In this document: positions 7,633 to 15,883 of the stretch, in pieces
Numbering within the stretch: the stretch's first letter is position 1
Layout of the letters: every line of letters begins with the position of its first letter
NCBI RefSeq assembly: GCF_900115055.1
Contig: NZ_FOVD01000002.1
Span: forward strand, 124,001-188,000
DNA length: 64,000 nucleotides
Source of the DNA: Chryseobacterium oleae
GTDB lineage: Bacteria; Bacteroidota; Bacteroidia; Flavobacteriales; Weeksellaceae
Direction: 5' to 3'
Notes under the pieces: model-generated
What the model was told of the DNA's origin: nothing
The model's database searches: none
Seen by the model: the letters and a program-made list of their open reading frames with translations, nothing else
Translations under genes and position numbers: made by a program

Positions 7633-8754
7633 ATGAAAAAAACAATTCTTTTTACTGTATCATTTCTCTCAGTATTTTGTTTAGGACAACAGCCAATCAA
7701 AGAAACCGATAATCTGAAATCAATAGTTGATCATGCCGTGAATAAGATGGTTGAAAAACCAGTGATCAACGCTGTGTCGATCGGAATTGTTTACCAGGGG
7801 CAGGAATACATAGGGCATTATGGTGAATTGGAAAAAGGAAAATCCAACCTGCCGAATAATGAAACCATCTATGAGATTGGTTCTCTGAGTAAAACTTTAA
7901 CCGGAACATTAGTGGCGAAAGCGGTTTTGGATAAAAAATTAAAGCTTGAAGACCCTGTTCAGAAATATTTATCTGAAGATTATCCTAACCTGGTTTTCAA
8001 TGGTCATCCCGTTCTTATAAAGGATTTGGTGACTCACACAAGTGGCTTGCCTAAAATGCTGCCTTTGGAAGTGAATGCGGTACTGAATGATTTCACGAAT
8101 GAAAAAGCACCTGAGAATACCAATAATATCTTGAAAAACTATAAACAAAAAGATTTTTTAAGAGACCTGCACACCGTAAAATTGGATGCGGTACCGGGAC
8201 ATAAGTTTTCATATTCAAATGCCGGCATTGAACTTTTAAGTGCTGTTTTAGAAAAAGCTTATCATAAAAATTTTGAAGTTTTATTAAAAGAATATTTTGC
8301 TGATAACCTTCAAATGAAGCATACGAAGATTAATTTATCAAAAAAAGAAGAAGCCCATCTTGCCGTAGGATATCATTGTGATTATAATGCTATAGCTCCT
8401 CATTTAATGCCATCACTTTGGGGGTCATCAGGTAACGTAAAAACAACGCTTCCGGACATGATAGAATACATAAAGTACCAATTAAAAAATACTCCTGAAA
8501 TAGCAGAATCGCATAAGCCTTTGGTTAAAATTGATGATACGTTCAGTTCAGGATATGCCTGGAGAGTCATTACGGATGAAAAATTGGGAATATTGTATAA
8601 GCATCATGGCGGCGTTTTTCGTGCACAATGCTTTATCTACATCATCCCAAAATATAATCTTGGCGTTTTTATTATAACCAACCAAAGTGGTGTAAATACA
8701 GCAAAAGATATGCAAAGTGTACTCGATGAAATATTAGCAAGTATATCATTATAA
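7633..8754 (+). CDS. Serine hydrolase of the class C beta-lactamase/PBP4* family
   Basis: This 373-residue exported protein has the active-site motifs of the family. SLSKTLTG supplies SxxK (Ser near residue 89). YSNAG supplies YxN. HHGGVF is in the place of the KTG/HxG box. The GSLSKTLTG and VTHTSGLPKML segments are typical of Beta-lactamase (AmpC-like) domain proteins, which include D-amino peptidases, esterases and true lactamases. Resistance cannot be inferred from the motifs. The signal peptide resembles that of the preceding hydrolase. It ends shortly before a LysR-type gene on the same strand. Confidence 0.87.
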   Translation: MKKTILFTVSFLSVFCLGQQPIKETDNLKSIVDHAVNKMVEKPVINAVSIGIVYQGQEYIGHYGELEKGKSNLPNNETIYEIGSLSKTLTGTLVAKAVLDKKLKLEDPVQKYLSEDYPNLVFNGHPVLIKDLVTHTSGLPKMLPLEVNAVLNDFTNEKAPENTNNILKNYKQKDFLRDLHTVKLDAVPGHKFSYSNAGIELLSAVLEKAYHKNFEVLLKEYFADNLQMKHTKINLSKKEEAHLAVGYHCDYNAIAPHLMPSLWGSSGNVKTTLPDMIEYIKYQLKNTPEIAESHKPLVKIDDTFSSGYAWRVITDEKLGILYKHHGGVFRAQCFIYIIPKYNLGVFIITNQSGVNTAKDMQSVLDEILASISL

Positions 8755-8765
8755 TAATTATTCCA

Positions 8766-8773
8766 TAACTTTG
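8766..8773 (+). promoter_or_regulatory. -7 box upstream of the LysR-type gene
   Basis: TAACTTTG matches TAnnTTTG perfectly and lies 26 bp before the ATG. No convincing -33 element is visible. Confidence 0.4.
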
Positions 8774-8798
8774 TATCAGAATATTAATAATTAAAGTT

Positions 8799-9719
8799 AT
8801 GGTCAATCTAGAATGGTACCGCACTTTTAAAGCGATATACAAAACCGGAACACTCACGGGTGCTGCAGATTCCCTGTTTATTTCGCAGCCCGGAGTAAGT
8901 CTTCACTTAAGCTCACTGGAAGCTTATGTAGGCTATAAATTATTTGACAGAACCGGAAGAAAAATGATTCCCACCGAAAGAGGAAAGGTTTTATTCAATG
9001 CCGTTTCTGAGCCGATTGGCAGGCTGGAAGATGTGGAGAAGAATTTTCAGAAATCCACGGAAAAACTGACGCCGACGATCAGTGTGGGCATGTGTTTTGA
9101 AACATTTCAGACCACTCTGGAACAATATGTATCTACGTTACCTTTTAACCTGATTATTAGTTTCGGGCAGTATCCGGAAATGCTGGACCAGCTGGATAAA
9201 GGAATTTTGGATCTTATTATTACCCCAAAAAAAGGAGTTTCTCCCAATATTGAGCATGAAGCATTTTCTTCCGAACAGATTATTTTGGTAGGTGGAAAAA
9301 ATGTAGATACGGAAAGCTTTCAGGAAGTTGTGCGTACGAAAGGAGCCGAACATATCGAGGAATGGCTGAAGCAGGAAAAATGGTACGGAACAACGGGAGA
9401 TATGGAACATCTTTTTCAGTTCTGGATCATGAATTTTGGTCATAAACCGAATTTCCGTCCGAATTATATTGTTCCGAATTTAAACTCAATTATCCGTTGT
9501 CTGAAAGGCGGAACCGGACTGGCCGTGGTTCCCGATTTTCTATGTAAAAATGAAATAGAAAACGGAGACCTTAAACTGATCTGGGAAGGTGAGAAAAAAC
9601 TGGAAAACACTTTGTATTTTGGCTGTAGGAAGAAAACCAATTATCAGTCTGAAATCGATCATATCAAAGGATTATTCAGAAAGGTCATGAGCAAGAAGGA
9701 TCATGTCGCGCAGCTGTAA
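8799..9719 (+). CDS. LysR-family transcriptional regulator
   Basis: This 306-residue protein has the N-terminal LysR winged HTH (GTLTGAADSLFISQPGVSLH, then LEAYVGYKLFDRTGRKM) and a C-terminal type 2 periplasmic-binding-like effector domain (LIISFGQYPEMLDQL, GGTGLAVVPDFLC). Unlike most LysR genes it is not divergent from a neighbour but follows two exported hydrolases on the same strand. It has its own -7 box, so the target is uncertain. Its last 48 bp overlap the 3' end of the convergent GNAT gene. Confidence 0.9.
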   Translation: MVNLEWYRTFKAIYKTGTLTGAADSLFISQPGVSLHLSSLEAYVGYKLFDRTGRKMIPTERGKVLFNAVSEPIGRLEDVEKNFQKSTEKLTPTISVGMCFETFQTTLEQYVSTLPFNLIISFGQYPEMLDQLDKGILDLIITPKKGVSPNIEHEAFSSEQIILVGGKNVDTESFQEVVRTKGAEHIEEWLKQEKWYGTTGDMEHLFQFWIMNFGHKPNFRPNYIVPNLNSIIRCLKGGTGLAVVPDFLCKNEIENGDLKLIWEGEKKLENTLYFGCRKKTNYQSEIDHIKGLFRKVMSKKDHVAQL

Positions 9720-10139
9720 TCCGTTTTCATAAATAGGGAGTGGGTAATTTTCAATAAAAAAGTTTTTACGCACTCCCTTTTTTATAAAACCGTTCTTTTC
9801 ATAGAATTTAATCTGCTGAAATCCCTTATCTGAGGTACCTACGACTAAAGTGGTATAGCCGCTTTCTTTCGCAATTACTTTAGCCCGATCCATCAGAATA
9901 CCGCCGATTCCCTGGCTTCTGTGGCTTTCAATAACGGCCATATTTTTAATTTCCAGTTCTGTGCTGCTATTTTGATACAAGGCGATCACAGCAATATCCT
10001 GAACACCATCGTTTAAAATATAAATGTCAGAATCAAAAATGTACTGATCAATAGCATCAACCGTTTCATCCGCAAGCAGCAAAAGCTCATACGGAATACC
10101 TGAAGCCGGATCTATTTTTCTAAGTGTCAATTTTTCCAT
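9672..10139 (-). CDS. GNAT family N-acetyltransferase
   Basis: This 155-residue single-domain protein has the GNAT core. The strand IAVIALYQN is followed by LEIKNMAVIESHRSQGIGGIL, whose RSQGIG segment is the acetyl-CoA pyrophosphate loop (motif A). FYEKNGFIKKG is the conserved late beta-strand motif. The substrate is unknown. It lies 1 bp downstream of another GNAT gene and is convergent with, and overlapping, the LysR-type gene. Confidence 0.85.
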   Translation of the reverse strand: MEKLTLRKIDPASGIPYELLLLADETVDAIDQYIFDSDIYILNDGVQDIAVIALYQNSSTELEIKNMAVIESHRSQGIGGILMDRAKVIAKESGYTTLVVGTSDKGFQQIKFYEKNGFIKKGVRKNFFIENYPLPIYENGLQLRDMILLAHDLSE

Positions 10140-10140
10140 T

Positions 10141-10575
10141 CTAAAGACTCATATGAATAATAGGATAGTCTTTTCCTGAACCGTCTTTTTCTGATCTCCT
10201 AATCTGTTTGAAACCCATTTTCTGATAAAATCCTATGGCTTGAGGGTTCTGTTCATTGACGTCAACTTTAGTCAAACCCGTTGTCTCTTTCATAAACTCG
10301 TACAGCTTTCTGCCGTGTCCTTTTCCCCGTACTTCATTGTGGATGAAAAGCATTTCCAGATTGCCTTCTGCGACGGAAGCAAAACCTTCTGCCTGATCAT
10401 TTTCTACCAGTAAATAAACTTCCAGATGAGGAAGATAATCTCTCGGAATGACTTCTTTAAAATAATTGAAATCCTCTTCAGCAAGGAAATCGTGGGTCGC
10501 CAGTACAGCAGATTCCCAGATCTCCATAATTCTTGGATAATCTTCTGCCTGTGCTAATCTGATTGAATGTGACAT
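10141..10575 (-). CDS. GNAT family N-acetyltransferase (YjaB-like)
   Basis: The open frame begins at 10593, but the Met before SHSIRLAQ at 10575 starts the recognisable GNAT fold, so I prefer it. The opening region with IWESAVLATHDFL recalls YjaB-type acetyltransferases. MLFIHNEVRGKGHGRKLYEF carries the acetyl-CoA loop, and VDVNEQNPQAIGFYQKMGF is the C-terminal signature. The product is about 144 residues. It is tightly coupled to the next GNAT gene; the two are different in sequence and are not a simple duplication. Confidence 0.82.
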   Translation of the reverse strand: MSHSIRLAQAEDYPRIMEIWESAVLATHDFLAEEDFNYFKEVIPRDYLPHLEVYLLVENDQAEGFASVAEGNLEMLFIHNEVRGKGHGRKLYEFMKETTGLTKVDVNEQNPQAIGFYQKMGFKQIRRSEKDGSGKDYPIIHMSL

Positions 10576-10607
10576 TGTTTGGATTTGTTGCAAAAATAGG
10601 GAAAAAT

Positions 10608-10656
10608 AGAAGTTAGAGGTTAGAAATTAGAAGTTAGATTTTGGAGGGTAGAAATT
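10608..10656. repeat. Short degenerate TTAGAAG repeat
   Basis: The words AGAAGTTAGAGGTTAGAAAT, AGAAGTTAG and GTAGAAATTGG follow each other as imperfect copies. It belongs to the same style of low-complexity intergenic words as the mosaic repeats further right. Confidence 0.5.
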
Positions 10657-10782
10657 GGAAACTTCGGGGAGGATGGGGATTTTGGGAAAACAAGAATAGA
10701 GAACAGTTAAAAACAAAAAATATCTGTTAACAGTCTCCCAATACTTTAAAAACAGTAAAAATGGTAAGTAAGAATCCCGATT

Positions 10783-10812
10783 TTTTGTCGCAAATTTGTT
10801 AGGCTATACTTT
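10783..10812 (+). promoter_or_regulatory. Predicted promoter of the second aldo/keto reductase
   Basis: TTTG (10783-10786) followed after 18 bp by TATACTTT (10805-10812) approximates the -33/-7 pair. The ATG is 26 bp downstream. Confidence 0.4.
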
Positions 10813-10838
10813 AATATTAAAATTGAAATTTAAAAATT

Positions 10839-11714
10839 ATGCAAAAGAAAACATATACAGGGCAGCCTGTAGTGACCTTAAATAACGGGGTGGATATACC
10901 TGCTTTAGGCTTTGGAGTTTGGCAGATGGAGAATCTTGAAGAATGTGAAAGAGCGGTAGTAAAAGCGATCCAGACTGGATACAGAATGATCGATACGGCA
11001 GCCATTTACCAGAATGAAACGGCAGTAGGAAAAGCGGTGAAAGATAGCGGTGTCAGCAGAGATGAGCTGTTTATCACTTCAAAAGTCTGGGTGCAGGATC
11101 ATGGCTACGAGCAGGCAAAAAAAGCATTTCAGAGAACATTGGACAGACTTCAGATGGATTATCTGGACCTGTATCTGATCCACTGGCCTTACGGAGATTT
11201 CATCGGAACATGGAAAGCTTTGGAAGAATTATATAGTGAAGGGAAAATCAAAGCGATCGGAGTATGTAATTTTACGGTTGAAAAATTAGAGGAATTAAAA
11301 GCCAATTCAACAGTTTCTCCGGTGATCAACCAAATTGAACTTCACCCGGTTTTCCAGCAGAAAGAACTTCAGGTGTACAACAGAGAAAACAACATCATCA
11401 CACAGCCTTGGAGCCCGCTTGGAAACGGAAATGCAGATCTTCTGAACAACGCTGAATTAAAAGCAATCGCTGAGAAATACAATAAAACGGTGGCTCAGGT
11501 GATTTTAAGATGGCACCTTCAGGAAGGATTTGTGGTTATTCCAAAGTCAGTGACGCCATCCAGAATTGAAGAAAACTTTAATGTTTTTGATTTCGAACTG
11601 AGTGCAGATGAAATAAATACGGTTCGTTCTTTAGATACCGGAAAAAGACTGTTCTTCGATCCGAAAGATCCTGAATGGGAAGAAAAAATGTTGAATGTTG
11701 TAGTAGATATTTAA
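10839..11714 (+). CDS. Aldo/keto reductase (2,5-diketo-gluconate reductase-like)
   Basis: This 291-residue protein has all catalytic residues of the aldo/keto reductases: Asp and Tyr in MIDTAAIYQNE, Lys in FITSKVW and His in LYLIHWPYGD. IPKSVTPSRIEENFNVFDF is the NADPH-binding signature. It belongs to a different subgroup from the aldo/keto reductase on the minus strand near 2 kb and resembles DkgA/YvgN-type carbonyl reductases. It is cytosolic and appears to be a single-gene transcript. Confidence 0.9.
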   Translation: MQKKTYTGQPVVTLNNGVDIPALGFGVWQMENLEECERAVVKAIQTGYRMIDTAAIYQNETAVGKAVKDSGVSRDELFITSKVWVQDHGYEQAKKAFQRTLDRLQMDYLDLYLIHWPYGDFIGTWKALEELYSEGKIKAIGVCNFTVEKLEELKANSTVSPVINQIELHPVFQQKELQVYNRENNIITQPWSPLGNGNADLLNNAELKAIAEKYNKTVAQVILRWHLQEGFVVIPKSVTPSRIEENFNVFDFELSADEINTVRSLDTGKRLFFDPKDPEWEEKMLNVVVDI

Positions 11715-11737
11715 CCATATCACTGAATAATCATTGT

Positions 11738-11802
11738 CCCGCAGATGAAACGGATAACCTGGATTTTAATAGAATCGTATGGAGTCAGTTTAATCTGCGG
11801 GA
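11738..11802. repeat. Imperfect inverted repeat
   Basis: CCCGCAGATGAAAC at 11738 pairs with GTTTAATCTGCGGG near 11788 across about 36 bp, with one mismatch. It lies between the aldo/keto reductase and alkD-like genes. It may be a long-loop hairpin or a small repeat; the plus strand has a T run after it, so it could end transcription. Confidence 0.5.
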
Positions 11803-11827
11803 TATTTTTTAATTTTAAATAAAAACC

Positions 11828-12535
11828 ATGACTGCAGCTCAATTCATAGAAAAACTCTCGACATTCAGAAATGAGAAAGAAATTGATAAGGTTGAAAAGT
11901 TTTTCAAAGGAGATGATGGTGTTACCAAACATTTCGGGGTGAAATTCGGGGATGTTTTTACGACAGCAAAAGAATTTTCTTCGATGTCCCTGAAGGAAAT
12001 CAATATACTTCTGGACAATGATTTTTATGAAGTGAGAATGGGTGCGGTGAGCATCATGGATTTTCAGGCTGGAAATAAAAAAATGTCTGAAGAAAGGAAG
12101 AAAGAACTTTTTGACTTGTATCTAAACCGCCACGACCGGTTGAACAATTGGGATTTTGTAGACCGGGCAGCAAGGAATATCATTAGTGAATATCTGATAA
12201 ACAAATCAAGAGCTATTCTCTACAAGTTGGCTGAATCTGAAAACCCGTGGGAAAGAAGAACAGCGATAGTAAGCACTCATGCTTTTATCAGAAAAAATGA
12301 TACTGAAGATACCTTTAAAATCGCTGAAATCCTTGTTCACGATCCCCATGAACTGGTCAATAAAGCAGTCGGAAGCTGGATCAGAGAAGCTGGAAAGAAA
12401 AATCCCAAAAGATTATTAAGTTTCCTCAATCAATATGCGGAAACAATGCCCGCTGCTACATTTTCTTACGCTATAGAAAAGCTCGATCCGGACATGAAAA
12501 AGCATTATAAAGAACTCCGGAAAATGTTAAGATAA
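11828..12535 (+). CDS. DNA alkylation repair protein, AlkD-like HEAT-repeat glycosylase
   Basis: This 235-residue, mostly helical protein is the usual length for AlkD. Family features are the opening GDDGVTKHFGVKFGDVFT, the LLDNDFYEVRMGAVSIMDFQ repeat and NNWDFVDRAARNII, which contains the Trp-Asp pair used by AlkD to hold DNA. AlkD-type enzymes remove bulky or cationic N3/N7-alkyl purines without base flipping. It is cytosolic and stands alone. Confidence in the family is high; activity depends on residues I cannot align here. Confidence 0.85.
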   Translation: MTAAQFIEKLSTFRNEKEIDKVEKFFKGDDGVTKHFGVKFGDVFTTAKEFSSMSLKEINILLDNDFYEVRMGAVSIMDFQAGNKKMSEERKKELFDLYLNRHDRLNNWDFVDRAARNIISEYLINKSRAILYKLAESENPWERRTAIVSTHAFIRKNDTEDTFKIAEILVHDPHELVNKAVGSWIREAGKKNPKRLLSFLNQYAETMPAATFSYAIEKLDPDMKKHYKELRKMLR

Positions 12536-12651
12536 GCTTTCCGTTTTTGTATTCATGCTTCGTCAAAGAAATGAAGATACTTGACTGATATCATGCTTAT
12601 TTAAAGAAGGGTTTCATCCGTTTTTCGTAAATTTTAAATAAAATAATTCTT

Positions 12652-13710
12652 ATGTTTTGGCCAGACACCATCAGTAAAAGATTCAATATCAAATATCCTG
12701 TCATTCAGGCTCCGATGTTTGGAGTCAGTACACCACAGATGACTGCAGCAGCTGCAAAAGCCGGAGCTCTGGGATCGCTGGCCCTGGCTGATCTATCCCC
12801 TGAGAAATCTATTGAACTCATCCGGGAAACAAAAAAACTGACCGATCAACCTTTTGCTGCCAATATTTTTGTGCACAACATCCCAGAAATTACGGACAGT
12901 CTGAAGGAAAGGTTTATTAAAGCCAAACAGTTCATTACACAGCTGGCGAAGGAGAATAACATCGAGGTTACGCTTCCTGATCTTGAAGATATTAAAGTAA
13001 AAAGCTACCATGAACAGATAGATGCCATTATTGGCGAAGGCTGTAAAATACTAAGTTTTACTTTCGGAAATCTGGATGATCAAAGCATACAGAAACTGAA
13101 AGAAAACGGAGTGGTTCTCATCGGAACCTGTACTTCGGTGGAAGAAGCTTTAATTCTGGAAAAATCGGGAATTGATATGATCTGCGTCCAGGGAATTGAA
13201 GCCGGAGGACACAGGGGAACTTTCGATGCTGAGCATATCCCGATGATTGGAGGAATGTCCCTGTTTTCTGAGGTTTATGATCAGGTAAAGGTTCCACTGA
13301 TCTATGCCGGAGGAATTTATAACGGAAAGACATTAAGAGCTGCCAGAGAGCTCGGAGCACAGGGTTTTCAGGTGGGAAGCCTATTGTTGGCATCGGAGGA
13401 AAGTGGATTACAGTCGTTTGAAAAAGAAAGACTCAAAAATGCCACAGAAAAAGAGATTATACTAACGAGAAGCTTTTCGGGGCGGTATGCGAGAGGAATT
13501 AAAAACAAGTTCATTGAAACGCTGGAAAATTCAGATTACATTATGCCTTATCCTTATCAGAATAAACTGACGAATGAGTTGCGCAGGGTGTCAAAAACTT
13601 TACATAATTCGGATTTTGTAAGCATCTGGGCGGGACAGTCTATCCATGATTATAGTGATCTTTCTACTAAAGAAATTTTGAAAGTATTGATTCAAAGTGC
13701 TGAAATATAA
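12652..13710 (+). CDS. Nitronate monooxygenase (NMO/2-nitropropane dioxygenase family)
   Basis: This 352-residue FMN-dependent TIM-barrel protein opens YPVIQAPMFGVSTPQMTAAA, typical of the family. GIDMICVQGIEAGGHRGTF contains the AGGHRG catalytic-loop motif with the general-base His. VPLIYAGGIYNGKTLRAA and GAQGFQVGSLLLASEE form the FMN phosphate-binding part. It oxidises alkyl nitronates to carbonyl compounds and nitrite. It is a cytosolic single gene. Confidence 0.88.
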   Translation: MFWPDTISKRFNIKYPVIQAPMFGVSTPQMTAAAAKAGALGSLALADLSPEKSIELIRETKKLTDQPFAANIFVHNIPEITDSLKERFIKAKQFITQLAKENNIEVTLPDLEDIKVKSYHEQIDAIIGEGCKILSFTFGNLDDQSIQKLKENGVVLIGTCTSVEEALILEKSGIDMICVQGIEAGGHRGTFDAEHIPMIGGMSLFSEVYDQVKVPLIYAGGIYNGKTLRAARELGAQGFQVGSLLLASEESGLQSFEKERLKNATEKEIILTRSFSGRYARGIKNKFIETLENSDYIMPYPYQNKLTNELRRVSKTLHNSDFVSIWAGQSIHDYSDLSTKEILKVLIQSAEI

Positions 13711-14086
13711 AAAGTAATGATTTCAAGGAAAGAAAATGACTACCGTATTCATGCTTATTCAAACATTAAGATGAGTGAAGGAAGTAAGGTTAGTTAAGAA
13801 AAAATCAAATGATTTTTTTAAGTTGTATGTCTTAAAGCGAAGCTAAAACTTAATATTCTTAAAAGCTTAACAGGAATCTTAATGGTTTTATTTTTTCTCT
13901 CGCGAATGATGCGGATAGAGGAGATTAATAAAAGTAAAAATCTGCATCATCCAATTAATCTGTGTGAAATTTGTAAACATACACATTGTAAAAAATCCCT
14001 TCATCTGCATGAAAGGATTTTTTATTTATATAGAAATTCAATAACGTTTATTCGTCATCAAATGAGCAAATCAACTCATCGTCAAA
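13711..14086. other. Gene-free stretch of about 376 bp
   Basis: It contains the word AATCTGCATCATCCAATTAA and nearby degenerate words of a dispersed type, and a terminator near its right end. The 71-codon frame crossing it has no family features and runs through the terminator hairpin, so I do not call it a gene. Confidence 0.5.
13989..14024. terminator. Terminator hairpin between convergent genes
   Basis: AAAAATCC-C-TTCA pairs with TGAA-A-GGATTTTT around a 6-nt loop, with A and T runs on both sides. It can serve the nitronate monooxygenase (plus) and mpl-like (minus) transcripts. Confidence 0.7.
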
Positions 14087-15424
14087 TTACTTACTAAGAT
14101 CCAGACCTCCGAAGTTACCCGAACTCATCATCAGGAAAACACCGTCTGTTTTGTCCAGAGTTTCCCAGTAAGCATGAAGATCTTCAGCATTGGTGAAAAC
14201 CCTTAGTTTGTCATTTTTGAATTTTTCCTTAATGAATTCCGGAGAAATAGGTTCCATTCTTTTGATCTTTAAAGCATCTTCGGAATAGAAAACTATGGCT
14301 TCATCCAAGCCGTCCATTGCGTGGTCGTACTGTTCAAGAAAAACAGGATTTAAGCTGGAATACGTATGCAGTTCAAGGAAACCGTATTTCTTTTCCTTTT
14401 TAAACTGTTCCTGGAATGCCTTTACCGTTGCTTTTACTTTGCTCGGTGCATGTGCAAAATCTTTGTATAAAGTTCCCTTGTCTTCTCTTTCTACTTTTTC
14501 AAGACGTTTTGAAGCTCCTTTAAAGCTCATGATCGCCTCGTAGAAATCTTCATCCATGATTCCCAGCTGACGGCAGATATGTCTTGCGCCTTCCATATTC
14601 AGGAGGTTATGAGCTCCGAAAACAGAAAGAGGCACATCGCCCATTTCAGTTTTTAAATAGACTTTTCCGTTGCTGATCTCATATTCAGGCGTTTTGTAAG
14701 GAATTTTTCTGAAATAGTTTTCAGCGGCTTCCACTACTTTGACGACTTCTGCATCTTCTTCATTGTATACCAAAACTCCGCCGGCAGTAATGCTCGCGAC
14801 GAATTTTCTGAACTGCTCAATATAATCGTCAAACGTTTTAAATACATTGATGTGATCCCATGCAATACCGCTCATTAAGGCAATATTCGGCTGGTACAGA
14901 AGGAATTTTGAACGCAGATCGATAGGAGAGGAAAGGTATTCATCCCCTTCCAATACCATAAAGTCATTGTCCTGCGTCAGTTTTACCATACAGTCAAAAC
15001 CTTCCAGCTGTGCGCCCACCATAAAATCTACGTCTTTCTGGTGGAAATTCAGGACATGAAGAATCATCGACGTAATCGTTGTTTTCCCATGGGAGCCTGC
15101 GATTACGACTCTTGTTTTGTTTTTAGACTGTTCGTAAAGAAATTCAGGATAGGAGTAAATTTTTAAACCCAGTTCTTTCGCTCTTGCCAGCTCAGGATTA
15201 TCCTGATGGGCGTGCATTCCAAGGATAACTGCATCTATGTCTGCCGTGATCTTTTCCGGGAACCAGCCCATTTCCGTAGGCAAAATTCCTTTATGATCAA
15301 GTCGGGATTTTGAAGGCTCAAAAATAGCATCATCCGAACCAGTCACCTGATATCCTTTGTCTTTTAACGCAATCGCAAGATTATGCATGGCGCTTCCGCC
15401 GATGGCAATGAAGTGGGTTTTCAA
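14087..15424 (-). CDS. mpl: UDP-N-acetylmuramate:peptide ligase (Mpl-type Mur ligase)
   Basis: This 445-residue Mur ligase opens with IAIGGSAMHNLAIALKDKGY, the Rossmann-like N-terminal domain in MurC/Mpl. The ATP loop is VVIAGSHGKTTITSMI. The central domain includes MVLEGDEYLSSPIDLRSKFL and IAWDHINVF. The C-terminal domain has YKDFAHAPSKVKATVKA. The DFAHAP element and the length fit the Mpl branch, which recycles tripeptide onto UDP-MurNAc, better than MurC. Bacteroidota usually have both, so a full-tree comparison would settle it. The gene heads a minus-strand pair with a lipoprotein gene 6 bp downstream... in map order to its right, meaning the lipoprotein is transcribed first. Confidence 0.8.
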   Translation of the reverse strand: MKTHFIAIGGSAMHNLAIALKDKGYQVTGSDDAIFEPSKSRLDHKGILPTEMGWFPEKITADIDAVILGMHAHQDNPELARAKELGLKIYSYPEFLYEQSKNKTRVVIAGSHGKTTITSMILHVLNFHQKDVDFMVGAQLEGFDCMVKLTQDNDFMVLEGDEYLSSPIDLRSKFLLYQPNIALMSGIAWDHINVFKTFDDYIEQFRKFVASITAGGVLVYNEEDAEVVKVVEAAENYFRKIPYKTPEYEISNGKVYLKTEMGDVPLSVFGAHNLLNMEGARHICRQLGIMDEDFYEAIMSFKGASKRLEKVEREDKGTLYKDFAHAPSKVKATVKAFQEQFKKEKKYGFLELHTYSSLNPVFLEQYDHAMDGLDEAIVFYSEDALKIKRMEPISPEFIKEKFKNDKLRVFTNAEDLHAYWETLDKTDGVFLMMSSGNFGGLDLSK

Positions 15425-15430
15425 TTGTAT

Positions 15431-15868
15431 TTACTGTTTTTTTACGTTGTTATTAATGATCTCCTGGAAAGCGTTCAGGATATTGTTCCAGTTCGTTGTA
15501 AAGTTCGGCATGATCATGCTTGCATCCGTTTTGCTGCCTTCATTCTGGCCTTTCTTGATGTTGATGGAAGTACTCACATTATCATACAGCTTTTTCCGGT
15601 CTTCCTGTATTCTTCTGAAATTATTCTGGGAAAGCACCTGATCCAGTTTCTTCAGATCTTCATCTGAAATTTTGAAATCCTGTTTTTGCTTTTTCCCCTG
15701 GCCTTCAAAAGAATAATGGGCATTGTTACCTTTGATCAGCAGGTTTTCATACACGGGAGCAAGCCCTCCGCTTTTGGAATAGCTGATATCAAAATCCGAA
15801 TATACTTTCTGACTGTTACACGAAACTAATACTATGACCGCGAATAAGATCCCTAATATTTTGTTCAT
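15431..15868 (-). CDS. Small lipoprotein of unknown function
   Basis: This 145-residue protein begins MNKILGILFAVIVLVSCNSQ, a lipobox-type signal with Cys at residue 17, so it is probably membrane-anchored. The rest is hydrophilic with a KQKQDFKISDEDLKKLDQVL helix and a DNVSTSINIKKGQ segment. I recognise no domain. It lies 6 bp before mpl and 15 bp after the acyltransferase gene on the same strand, so the three are probably cotranscribed. An envelope role is inferred from the neighbours only. Confidence 0.7.
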   Translation of the reverse strand: MNKILGILFAVIVLVSCNSQKVYSDFDISYSKSGGLAPVYENLLIKGNNAHYSFEGQGKKQKQDFKISDEDLKKLDQVLSQNNFRRIQEDRKKLYDNVSTSINIKKGQNEGSKTDASMIMPNFTTNWNNILNAFQEIINNNVKKQ

Positions 15869-15883
15869 AATTTTTTACTTACT

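Noticed and set aside
7633-8754. Antibiotic-resistance beta-lactamase
   Set aside because: The SxxK/YxN motifs are shared with esterases and peptidases, and no resistance-specific feature is seen.
9672-9719. 48-bp overlap of the LysR-type and GNAT genes as an annotation error
   Set aside because: Both C-termini carry natural family sequence up to the stops, so a true convergent overlap is more likely.
11720-11932. Minus-strand frame over the alkD-like start
   Set aside because: It is the shadow of a well-supported gene and an inverted repeat.
13882-14097. 71-codon plus-strand frame as a gene
   Set aside because: It runs through a terminator hairpin, has no family features and unlikely composition.
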